A stretch of 19,574 nucleotides of DNA, taken from assembly GCA_027055005.1 (NCBI GenBank), contig JALUNR010000234.1, forward strand, positions 1 to 19,574. Direction: 5' to 3'. Numbering within the stretch: the stretch's first letter is position 1; each line of letters begins with the position of its first letter. Position numbers and translations under genes: made by a program. This DNA comes from Campylobacterales bacterium. GTDB taxonomy: Bacteria > Campylobacterota > Campylobacteria > Campylobacterales > QNZT01. Positions 1 through 7,413 of this stretch are shown here, in pieces. The notes beneath the pieces were generated by a model, which saw only the letters and a program-made list of their open reading frames with translations, did not search any database and was not told the DNA's origin.

Positions 1-3000
1 TCATCTCCACTTCCACCAATCAAAGTGTCATCACCACTTCCAGCTAAAAGTATATCATTGCCACCTTTTCCATTTATAGTGTCATTTCCTTCACCACCTT
101 CTAACTTATTATTACTTGCATCACCACTTAGAGTATCATTGTAAGTTGTTCCTAAAATATTTTCTATACCTTGCAGAGTATCGCTATATGTTGTACCACT
201 TATATTATAACTATCACTATTATTTTCTAAATCAACTACTACTTTACTCCCAAGAGAGCTAAAATCAACTATATCCTCTCCCTCTCCACCATCTAATAAA
301 TCATTTCCTTGATTTACTAAGAAAGTATCATCTCCAAAACCACCTCTTAGAGTATCATCTCCATCTGCACCATCAAGAAGATCATCTCCTATAAAACCAT
401 CTATTATATTTACAGAGCTATTTCCTGTTATGGTATCATTTCCACTAGCACCTTTTACATTTTCTATACCTTGAAGTGTATCTTGTGAACCAAATCCATC
501 ATTGTCAGCATGTTGAGTATCTAAATCAACTATTACTTTACTAGTAGCATCTGTATAATAAACAGTATCATTTCCACTACCACCTATAAGAGTATCATTT
601 CCAAATCTACCATATAGAGTATCATTTCCACCTGCACCATCTATTACATTGTCAGAGTTATTTCCTTTTAAAATATCATTTTGTGCAGTTCCTATAACAT
701 TTTCTACATCTATAAAGGTATCAAGCCCTGCACCTCTTGTATCTTGTTTTTCTGTTTTGGATAAATCAACCTCTACATAACCATTTGCATTTGTATAATC
801 AACTGTATCGATTCCCTCTCCACCATCAAGAGTATCATCTCCACCTTTTCCTTCTAAATAATCATCTCCTCTACCACCTTCAAGTATATTATCACTTTCA
901 TTTCCTCTTAAAGTATCATCATAAATAGATCCTTTAACTCCTTCTATGCTATCAAATGTATCTTTTCCTTGTCCAGCTCCTATATCAACCTGTCCATTTG
1001 AATTAAGCTCGATATTTAAAGCTCCAGTTGCACTACTATAATCAGCAATATCTAATCCATCTCCACCTTTTAAAAAGTCATCTCCAGCTCCACCTTGAAG
1101 TCTATCATTTCCACTTCCACCTTCAAGTGTATCAACTCCATCTCCACCTTTTAAAAAGTCATCTCCTACTTCTCCATATAAAAGATCATCTCCCTCTTTC
1201 CCATCTATTGTATCATCACCTTGATTTCCCCAAATGGTATTTTTTATCTGGCTACCAGTTAAAGTATCATTGTTATTTGAACCTTTTATATTTTCTATAT
1301 TTAAGATTGTATCTATACCATCTCCTGAAGCAACTCCTGTTTTTAGATTTAGAGTAATTTGATTTTGTGAATCAGAATAATCAACTAAGTCTATTCCTTC
1401 TCCTCCATCAAGATAATCATCTCCACCATTTCCTTTTAAAGTATCATTACCATCATATCCCAAAAGAGAGTTTGAATCATCATCTCCTGTTAATATATCA
1501 TCACTACTACTACCTAAGACATTTTCTATATCTTTTAAAACATCAGTTCCTTCACCTGTTGCTACATTTGCAGCTAAGTTTACATTGACAGAACTATTTA
1601 AATAAGAATAATCAACACTATCACTACCTAATCCTCCATCAAGATAATCATCTCCAGCTCCACCTCTTATCGTATCATTGCCAAGTTCTCCTAAAAGTGA
1701 ATCATCACCACCATTTCCATATAGTAAATCATTACCTTTATTACCTCGTAAAATATTATTGTTTTCATCACCACTTAAAGTATCATTTGAATTTGAACCT
1801 ATAAGATTTTCTATATCTTTTAGAGTATCTTTTCCTGCTCCTATAGTATCTTGCTCATTATTTAGTGATAAATCAACTTTTACAGCTATAGATGCAGATG
1901 AATAATCAGCAAAATCACTACCAGTTCCGCCATCTATAAAATCATTTCCAAGACCACCATCAAGGGTATCATCTCCTATATCTCCATATATTGTATCATC
2001 TCCCTCAGCACCATTTATAGTGTCATTTCCTACATCTCCATGAAGTGTATTCAGTGCTGAGTTTCCTGTTATCTTATCATCTGCTTGTGAACCTATAACA
2101 TTTTCTATATTTTTTACTATATCTGTTCCTGCTCCAGTTGAGATTTCTTCTTTTAGATTTACATCTACTTTTGTAGTATATTTGTGAAAATCAATAGTAT
2201 CTATACCTATACCACCATCAAGATAATCATCTCCTGCTCCACCATCAAGGGTATCATCTCCACTATTTGCTAAGATAGTATTATCTTTTTCATTTCCAAT
2301 TAGAGTATCTGAGTTTTGTGAACCTGTTATATGCTCTATATTTATAAGAGTATCACTTCCTTCACCAGTTGCTATACTATTTGATAGATTTACATTAACA
2401 CTTTGAACACTTTTTGAATAGTCTACCATATCTCCAATATCAGTATTTAATCCACCATCAAGTATATCATCCCCATCTCCACCTCTTAAAGTATCATCTC
2501 CTTTTTCTCCTCTTAGAGTATCATCTCCATCTCCTCCACTTAATATATCATCTCCATTTCCAGCAAGAAAGATATTATTTGCATCATCTCCTTTTATCGT
2601 ATCACTACTATTTGTTGCTATTATTTTTTCTATATTTTTTACTTTATCATATCCACTACCTGAAATATAGTTTTCTTGTAAGTTTGCTTCTATCCCTACT
2701 CCAACTAAAGATGAATAATCAAGAGTATCTATACCATCTCCTCCATCTACTTTATCATTTCCATTACCAGTTACGATATAGTCTTTACCTTTACCACCTA
2801 AGATAGTATTTGAAATATCATTTCCTATCAAAGTATCATTGTGATTTGAACCTATTACATTTTCTATATCTATTAACTTATCAACTCCCTCACCTTCAGC
2901 TCTACCACTTCCATCTTCTGAGTCTGGATCAGTTAAAAAAACACTTACTCCACTATTTGATTTACTATAATCAGCACTATCACTACCTACTCCACCATCA

Positions 3001-3413
3001 AGGGTGTCATCTCCTGTACCACCTCTTAGAGTATCTGCTCCAACACCACCATTTAAAGTATCATCACCACCCAATCCACTAAGTATATCATCACCATCTC
3101 TACCAAAAAGATAGTTAACTTTATCATCACCTTCAATAGTATCAGACGATGCACTACCTAGTACATTTTCAAAGTTTTTTATCTTATCGTTTCCTATTCC
3201 TACTGAAGTTTGAGATGATAGACTAAGATCTATACTTTTGGTTGCATTTATAAAGTCTATTGTATCGCTTCCTTCTCCACCATCAAGAAGATCATCTCCT
3301 TCTCCTGCAAAGATAGTATCATCACCTTTACCAGCATTTATAGTATCATTTCCTTCAAACTCAGTGATTGTATCATCTGTTACACCACCTACGATAGTAG
3401 TATCACCATGAGA
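1..3413 (-). repeat. RTX calcium-binding repeat region of the adhesin gene (12 modules)
   Basis: This stretch encodes tandem GGxGxDxLx nonapeptides organised in modules of roughly 80-115 residues. Each module has a linker strand (DYS...VxVxLxxxxxxGxGxD), an (I/V)EN(V/I)xGS core followed by D(T/D)(L/I)xG, and then two to five nonapeptides ending in LDGG. Twelve cores can be counted, the first near position 3165 and the last near 160, spaced about 235-345 bases apart. On the plus strand it reads as a low-complexity series of 'tcatctccacc'-like words. The modules are similar but not identical, so the array looks old rather than freshly duplicated. Confidence 0.9.
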
Positions 3414-4808
3414 AGAGAAGATAATATTTTCATTTGGTTTTCTTGATAGTACAAAACCTAAATCTTCTGCTCCAACATAGTTATAATCATTTGGGGAATT
3501 TATATCTTTTACTTGTAATCCAATAGTTTTAGTAGAAGTAAGTTCTTTTATATCTGGTTCTGTTATCTCTACTGGATTATTAGGATCTATATGAATATTA
3601 TTTTTGTTAAAAACTGAAGTTAGCTCTACTTTTGCAGAAAAATCAGTATGAAGTGTTTCACCATTATATTTTAAAACAAGTTCTAATCCATTTGGTGTTT
3701 TTATAAATCCTTCTTTATTACTATATGGATCTGCCTTTTGAATTGTCCAAGTTCCATTTCCATTATTAGTACCATTTACTACTTCAAAACCACTTGGTAA
3801 ATCTTTTAAAACTATTTTTTCAACAGCAAATCCTTCTGGTTGAGATGGATTTATAGAAATAAGTTTAGATAATTTAGTCCCCTCAAACCATTTTGGATTA
3901 TCAGCTACTATTTTCATATTTCCGCTAGAGCTTGAATAATCAAGAGTTTCTAACTCCATCTGAGCTTCACCACTATCATCAAACCTAGCTCTAGTACTTC
4001 CTCCTCCTCCTTCTACTACCATTTTATCAGATGAAATAGTTTCTTGTTTTTGCGTTTGATAAAGTCCTATATCAAATTTTAAAAGAGCAGTTACATCACC
4101 TACTTTATCTTGTGATTTTGAAGCACTACTTTCATCTACTGCTGGATTGTTTGATGTGAAATCATTTTCTTCTATATCACTCTTTTTTGTTAAATCTTCA
4201 TGAGAGATTTTTAAAAGTTTTATCTTAGATTGTTGTTTTGCATCGTTCTCTTTAGTTTCTTGAGCATTTTGCATCATTTGATTTTCTTGATGTTCAACAA
4301 CTTTTTGCTTTGCTTGAAGTTTCGCTTCTTGTTGTGCTACTTCATTTTGTTTTGCTTCTATATCCGCTTCTTTTTGTTTTAAATCTTGTTCCTTTTGACT
4401 TATCTTTTTTTGTAACTCTTCCATAGTAGCTTTTGTTTCTATAGAGTTTTTTGTTGCAACAGATTCATTTGTAGCCAGTGAATCAATAGGACTCTCTTTT
4501 ACTTCATCTATTTGACTAAGTATGGTAGAAAGTTTTAAAACTTGTCCTGATGGCATTACAATTTGTGGTGGATTATCTTCAAATGCTAAAACTCCCATAG
4601 AAACAAATACAAACTCTCTATCATCTGGAAGCTTCACTACTATATCTCCACCAACTACATTAAAATGTGCATGAGAAATATCTATATCAAAATGAATCTT
4701 ATCACCAGGTCGTGCAAATACACTAACACTATCACCTTTTTGTGGCTCTTTTAATACTTTGATTTCTTTGCTTTCATATTTAACATATGCACTATCTTTT
4801 ACTGCCAT
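1..4808 (-). CDS. Giant RTX-repeat surface protein (type I secreted adhesin), 3' end cut by window edge
   Basis: An open frame of 1602 codons runs from the ATG at 4808-4806 to the left edge, where it still encodes RTX repeat in frame; the C-terminus lies outside. The start is supported by AAAAGG seven bases upstream. There is no Sec signal peptide, as expected for a type I substrate with a C-terminal signal. Layout: residues 1-115 form a compact domain (with a GGDIVVKLPDDREFVF segment) like the N-terminal heads of other large type I adhesins; about 125-195 is a Lys/Glu/Gln-rich predicted coiled coil; about 195-465 is non-repetitive; from about 466 onward are glycine/aspartate RTX nonapeptides (GGxGxDxLx) that bind calcium outside the cell. 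I see 12 larger modules centred on an IENVxGSxxxDTLxGd-like core. An adhesin or surface-layer role is inferred. No LapG-type di-alanine site is visible in the first 460 residues, so LapA-like protease release is not supported. TolC is divergent next door. Confidence 0.93.
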   Translation of the reverse strand, partial: MAVKDSAYVKYESKEIKVLKEPQKGDSVSVFARPGDKIHFDIDISHAHFNVVGGDIVVKLPDDREFVFVSMGVLAFEDNPPQIVMPSGQVLKLSTILSQIDEVKESPIDSLATNESVATKNSIETKATMEELQKKISQKEQDLKQKEADIEAKQNEVAQQEAKLQAKQKVVEHQENQMMQNAQETKENDAKQQSKIKLLKISHEDLTKKSDIEENDFTSNNPAVDESSASKSQDKVGDVTALLKFDIGLYQTQKQETISSDKMVVEGGGGSTRARFDDSGEAQMELETLDYSSSSGNMKIVADNPKWFEGTKLSKLISINPSQPEGFAVEKIVLKDLPSGFEVVNGTNNGNGTWTIQKADPYSNKEGFIKTPNGLELVLKYNGETLHTDFSAKVELTSVFNKNNIHIDPNNPVEITEPDIKELTSTKTIGLQVKDINSPNDYNYVGAEDLGFVLSRKPNENIIFSSHGDTTIVGGVTDDTITEFEGNDTINAGKGDDTIFAGEGDDLLDGGEGSDTIDFINATKSIDLSLSSQTSVGIGNDKIKNFENVLGSASSDTIEGDDKVNYLFGRDGDDILSGLGGDDTLNGGVGADTLRGGTGDDTLDGGVGSDSADYSKSNSGVSVFLTDPDSEDGSGRAEGEGVDKLIDIENVIGSNHNDTLIGNDISNTILGGKGKDYIVTGNGNDKVDGGDGIDTLDYSSLVGVGIEANLQENYISGSGYDKVKNIEKIIATNSSDTIKGDDANNIFLAGNGDDILSGGDGDDTLRGEKGDDTLRGGDGDDILDGGLNTDIGDMVDYSKSVQSVNVNLSNSIATGEGSDTLINIEHITGSQNSDTLIGNEKDNTILANSGDDTLDGGAGDDYLDGGIGIDTIDFHKYTTKVDVNLKEEISTGAGTDIVKNIENVIGSQADDKITGNSALNTLHGDVGNDTINGAEGDDTIYGDIGDDTLDGGLGNDFIDGGTGSDFADYSSASIAVKVDLSLNNEQDTIGAGKDTLKDIENLIGSNSNDTLSGDENNNILRGNKGNDLLYGNGGDDSLLGELGNDTIRGGAGDDYLDGGLGSDSVDYSYLNSSVNVNLAANVATGEGTDVLKDIENVLGSSSDDILTGDDDSNSLLGYDGNDTLKGNGGDDYLDGGEGIDLVDYSDSQNQITLNLKTGVASGDGIDTILNIENIKGSNNNDTLTGSQIKNTIWGNQGDDTIDGKEGDDLLYGEVGDDFLKGGDGVDTLEGGSGNDRLQGGAGDDFLKGGDGLDIADYSSATGALNIELNSNGQVDIGAGQGKDTFDSIEGVKGSIYDDTLRGNESDNILEGGRGDDYLEGKGGDDTLDGGEGIDTVDYTNANGYVEVDLSKTEKQDTRGAGLDTFIDVENVIGTAQNDILKGNNSDNVIDGAGGNDTLYGRFGNDTLIGGSGNDTVYYTDATSKVIVDLDTQHADNDGFGSQDTLQGIENVKGASGNDTITGNSSVNIIDGFIGDDLLDGADGDDTLRGGFGDDTFLVNQGNDLLDGGEGEDIVDFSSLGSKVVVDLENNSDSYNISGTTYSDTLQGIENILGTTYNDTLSGDASNNKLEGGEGNDTINGKGGNDILLAGSGDDTLIGGSGD

Positions 4809-4839
4809 AAATCAACCTTTTTATAGTTTTATAAAGCTA

Positions 4840-4865
4840 ATATCGGCATTTGTATAAATAGTTTA
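4840..4865 (-). promoter_or_regulatory. sigma28 (FliA)-type promoter for the RTX adhesin
   Basis: Read on the minus strand there is TAAACTAT (4865-4858), a 10-base spacer, then GCCGATAT (4847-4840). The enterobacterial FliA consensus is TAAAGTTT-N11-GCCGATAA, and Campylobacterota sigma28 promoters carry a CGATAT-type -10 box. The -10 box ends 32 bases before the adhesin ATG, leaving room for a short leader with the ribosome site. Shifting the -35 box by one base (TTAAACTA) gives an 11-base spacer. No mapped start site is available, so this is a motif call. Confidence 0.65.
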
Positions 4866-4912
4866 ATGAAATCTATTTTTAAAGATAATTTTAAAAATTT
4901 AAGATATTTGAT

Positions 4913-4939
4913 TAAAAAATTATTTAAATTTGTCGATAT
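4913..4939 (+). promoter_or_regulatory. sigma28 (FliA)-type promoter for the TolC-family gene
   Basis: TAAAAAAT (4913-4920), exactly 11 bases, then GTCGATAT (4932-4939). The -10 half matches the FliA core CGATAT; the -35 half is an A-rich TAAA box, which is weaker evidence in such AT-rich DNA. The gene starts 33 bases downstream. The same stretch also contains TATAAA (4937-4942), which could act as a sigma70 -10 box instead. Confidence 0.55.
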
Positions 4940-4972
4940 AAAAGTTATGAAGATTTAATTTTAGGATAGTTT

Positions 4973-6520
4973 ATGAATAAATATTTATATTCATTTGTTA
5001 CTGTTAGTATGCTTTTTACTACACAAGTTTATGCAAATATTACTAATACTTCTAACGATGATATAATGGTTTTTGATGATATGATAGATCAAAAGGTAGA
5101 AAAATTAGAAAATATCTCTACTAAAAAACCTCAAAAATTAGCAAAAATTAGCAAAAAAAAGATTTTTAATAAAATCATACCAACAAAAAAAGAGAAAATA
5201 GTTGAAAATAAAGATTCTACTGTACATAGTGGTATTAGTTTAAGAAATGCCATCTTAATAACACTAAAAAGATCTAATAAAATAAAAATTGCAAAACAAA
5301 AAGTAATACAAGCAAAAAGAGTGATAGAAGAAAAATATGCTGCACTAAAACCAAAGCTTGATCTATCTTTAAATAACTCTCAAATATCACTCACTCCCAC
5401 TGGTTCAGACAGAGTAAATTATACAAAAAATGGTTATTCTTTAACCTTTAAAGAAAATCTATATGCAGGTGGTAAAAATATAAAAGAGTTAAAAAGAGAA
5501 AAAGCAAATCTAAAAGCTGCTCAAGCAAAATTTAAACAAAAAGTTGAAGATGAAGTTTTAAAGATTATTAACGCATATTATGGTTTAATAATCCAAACTA
5601 AAAGTATAAATGCAACTAAAAAAAATATGCTCTCTTTACAAAAGATTTTAAATATTGTAAAAATTAAAGAAGAAAGTGGTGCTGCGACAAAGGGTGATTT
5701 AAACTATATAAAATCTCAGTTAGAAAATGCCCAAAGTGAGCTGGTAAAACAAGAAGCAAAATATAAAAATGCGTTATCTTTTTATGAATATTTTGTAGGA
5801 AGTAGTGAAAAAAAATATCTTCCAATAAGAAAAAATGTATCTTGCAAAGTATTTGACAAAGATACACTTTTAAAAATAATGACAAAAAACAATTCTAAGA
5901 TTCAAATAGCTAAAGCAAAAATAGTTGCTGAACTTTATAACTATTTGTCTCAAAAATCAAAATTTAAACCTACTATTGACTTTTCAATTGTAAATAAAGG
6001 AAAATTTACAAACTCTGATCTTGATCCTAGTGAAAAAAGAACAACTGCATATCTAAACTTTAATTTTAATCTTTACAATGGAGGTAAAGATAAAGCTAAA
6101 ATATTAGGAACAAAAAGTAAAATATATGAACTTATATACAAACTTATAGATTTACAGGAGAGTATGGAATTTAATTTAAAACAGATATATGAAACTGCAA
6201 CTTCAAGTGAAGATAGTATGAAACATACAAAAAGAGAGCTCGATGCAAATAAAAAAGTTGTAAAATCATACTGGAATGCTTTTAAATATGGTACTCAAGA
6301 TATTCAAGCACTTCTTTTAGCCCAAAGAGCACTTAATAGATCAAATATTGACTATATCAAAGAAGAACAATCTTATATATCAAACTATTATAAACTCTTA
6401 AAAAGTAGTGGTATTTTACTTAAAGAGTTAAAAATAGAGAAATTTATAGATCCAAAAAATATGAAAGAAAATAAAAATATCAACTTATGGGCACCTCTAA
6501 AAACTATACATAGCTCATAG
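4973..6520 (+). CDS. TolC-family outer-membrane efflux/secretion channel
   Basis: A 515-residue protein with an N-terminal signal peptide (residues 1-21, ending VYA). It has the two-fold repeat of the outer membrane efflux protein family: a first half with the strand motif LTFKENLYAGG near residue 160 and a second half with FNFNLYNGGKDKA near residue 365, each followed by long Ala/Lys/Glu-rich helices. Members trimerise into the outer-membrane/periplasmic tunnel used by type I secretion and efflux pumps. Its position, divergent from a giant RTX gene with a 164-base shared intergenic region and matching promoter motifs, suggests it is the exit duct for that protein. The inner-membrane ABC transporter and fusion protein are not in the window. 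About 60 residues after the signal form a Lys-rich, low-complexity lead-in. The final codons (about the last 11) and the TAG stop lie inside the left arm of an inverted repeat, so the natural C-terminus may have been altered. The start is supported by AGGA nine bases upstream. Confidence 0.9.
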   Translation: MNKYLYSFVTVSMLFTTQVYANITNTSNDDIMVFDDMIDQKVEKLENISTKKPQKLAKISKKKIFNKIIPTKKEKIVENKDSTVHSGISLRNAILITLKRSNKIKIAKQKVIQAKRVIEEKYAALKPKLDLSLNNSQISLTPTGSDRVNYTKNGYSLTFKENLYAGGKNIKELKREKANLKAAQAKFKQKVEDEVLKIINAYYGLIIQTKSINATKKNMLSLQKILNIVKIKEESGAATKGDLNYIKSQLENAQSELVKQEAKYKNALSFYEYFVGSSEKKYLPIRKNVSCKVFDKDTLLKIMTKNNSKIQIAKAKIVAELYNYLSQKSKFKPTIDFSIVNKGKFTNSDLDPSEKRTTAYLNFNFNLYNGGKDKAKILGTKSKIYELIYKLIDLQESMEFNLKQIYETATSSEDSMKHTKRELDANKKVVKSYWNAFKYGTQDIQALLLAQRALNRSNIDYIKEEQSYISNYYKLLKSSGILLKELKIEKFIDPKNMKENKNINLWAPLKTIHSS

Positions 6521-6616
6521 CTTTTTAGATATGTTTATAATCAAGGCGGAACGACGAAGGACTAACCTTAGTTAATTCGAGGAGTTCCAACGATGAGTAT
6601 AAGCATATCTAAAAAG
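6521..6616. other. Inner stem-loop P2 of the inverted-repeat element
   Basis: Positions 6521-6539 pair with 6598-6616 over 19 pairs (18 Watson-Crick, one G-U). After one mismatch three more pairs follow (6541-6543 with 6594-6596). The apex contains a second short hairpin: GGAAC (6548-6552) with GTTCC (6584-6588), and CGAA (6555-6558) with TTCG (6576-6579). The apex is visibly richer in G and C than its surroundings. Confidence 0.75.
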
Positions 6617-6624
6617 CCCATAGG

Positions 6625-6725
6625 GTGATTAGTAAAGAGGCAATCTTGCACAAAAAATTTTATCATCGTAGCTTCGGCTATGACTCAAAAATTATTTTGC
6701 ACAATCTTACCTCTTTACTAATCAC
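6625..6725. other. Inner stem-loop P3 with a UUCG tetraloop
   Basis: Positions 6625-6640 pair perfectly with 6710-6725 (16 pairs). The stem continues imperfectly through A/T-rich sequence with GCACAA words and is capped by a seven-pair helix closing on C-UUCG-G (loop 6673-6676). UUCG is an exceptionally stable RNA tetraloop, which hints that the element is selected, or was copied, as RNA. The last base of its right arm (6725) is also the first base of the outer right arm. Confidence 0.7.
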
Positions 6726-6771
6726 TATGAGCTATATATAGTTTTTAGAGGTGCCCTTATTTTAAAGATTT

Positions 6772-7413
6772 TCACTGTACAGATATTTTTACAAAACCAT
6801 TAGGATATTTTTTATCATAATCTTTAGAAACTTTTATTTGAACATTTTTTGAGTATTTTGAAACCAGATTTCTTATTGAAATTGCACGAGAAAGACCTAT
6901 CTGTTTTGAATATGTTTTTGAAAGCATATTTAATGATAAACCCATAGTTATTTTTATAGATTTACCTTTATATTTTTTTATAAAAGATTCTAATTTTGCT
7001 TTAATATTTGCTTTTAAAAACAACTCTTTCGTATCGTAAGAAACGATAAAATTTTTACCTTTAATAATAGCTTTTTGAGCAATACTTACACTATTTTTCG
7101 ATTTTACAGAGATAGCATTTCCATTGCTTTTACCACCTTCAAAAAGTGAATTTCTTCCAGCAGTAGCCATTTTAGGTTTTTGAACTTTAGGAAGAGTTAT
7201 CATATCTGTTATATCAACTCCAGCCTGAAGATTATCAGTTATAGATTTGGTTTTAGCTTTTGAGTTACTTTTAGAATTAAATTGCATATAATATGCAACA
7301 TTTACTATCATAACCATAACAAAAAGTAAAAGTACTAATATTACTGATGAAAAAACATCAACAAATGGTGGCCATGGATTAAACTCTTCTTCACACTGTT
7401 TTGCTCTTGCCAT
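6772..7413 (-). CDS. MotB/TolR/OmpA-like motor partner protein
   Basis: A 213-residue protein with a short cytoplasmic N-terminus, one membrane helix at about residues 16-42 (PPFVDVFSSVILVLLLFVMV), a flexible Lys/Ser-rich periplasmic linker (about 45-120) and a C-terminal domain of the OmpA/MotB type (about 121-213). Asp19 at the start of the helix is in the place of the proton-binding Asp of MotB, ExbD and TolR; the PxVDV context is closest to TolR/ExbD. The C-terminal domain keeps the LSRA motif (174-177, Arg176), but the segment where peptidoglycan-binding OmpA domains have GHxD reads MGLSLN, so peptidoglycan binding may be lost or changed. Its ATG directly abuts the TAA of the MotA-like gene, so the two are almost certainly coupled and form one channel complex. 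Which machine they drive is inferred from context (RTX adhesin and TolC). Confidence 0.8.
   Translation of the reverse strand: MARAKQCEEEFNPWPPFVDVFSSVILVLLLFVMVMIVNVAYYMQFNSKSNSKAKTKSITDNLQAGVDITDMITLPKVQKPKMATAGRNSLFEGGKSNGNAISVKSKNSVSIAQKAIIKGKNFIVSYDTKELFLKANIKAKLESFIKKYKGKSIKITMGLSLNMLSKTYSKQIGLSRAISIRNLVSKYSKNVQIKVSKDYDKKYPNGFVKISVQ

Larger units (their letters stand above)
6485..6760. repeat. Long inverted-repeat element folding into three stems, between convergent genes
   Basis: Outer arms at 6489-6520 and 6725-6756 are 32 bases each and complementary at 31 of 32 positions. Inside them sit two more stem-loops that fill nearly all remaining bases: 6521-6616 and 6625-6725. On paper the whole element is one three-way junction. 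The tetranucleotide TTAT lies directly outside each arm (6485-6488 and 6757-6760), which could be a 4-bp target-site duplication, though TTAT is common in this DNA. No reading frame or transposase is present. The left arm contains the end of the TolC-family gene, and the right arm ends 15 bases short of the stop of the convergent motB-like gene. It could be a non-autonomous mobile element (MITE/REPIN-like), a two-way terminator, or a structured RNA; the sequence alone does not decide. Confidence 0.85.

Noticed and set aside
737..3082. Several plus-strand open frames of 63-130 codons rich in His, Leu, Tyr and Ser
   Set aside because: They are antisense shadows of the RTX repeat gene; their odd composition is the reverse complement of Gly/Asp/Asn/Thr codons, and they have no ribosome sites or family resemblance.
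1..3413. Regularly spaced repeats resembling a CRISPR array or satellite
   Set aside because: The repeats are imperfect, lie in one uninterrupted reading frame and encode RTX nonapeptides; there are no identical repeats with unique spacers.
6485..6760. Insertion sequence
   Set aside because: The interior (about 200 bases) has no transposase frame; only a non-autonomous element or structural repeat is possible.
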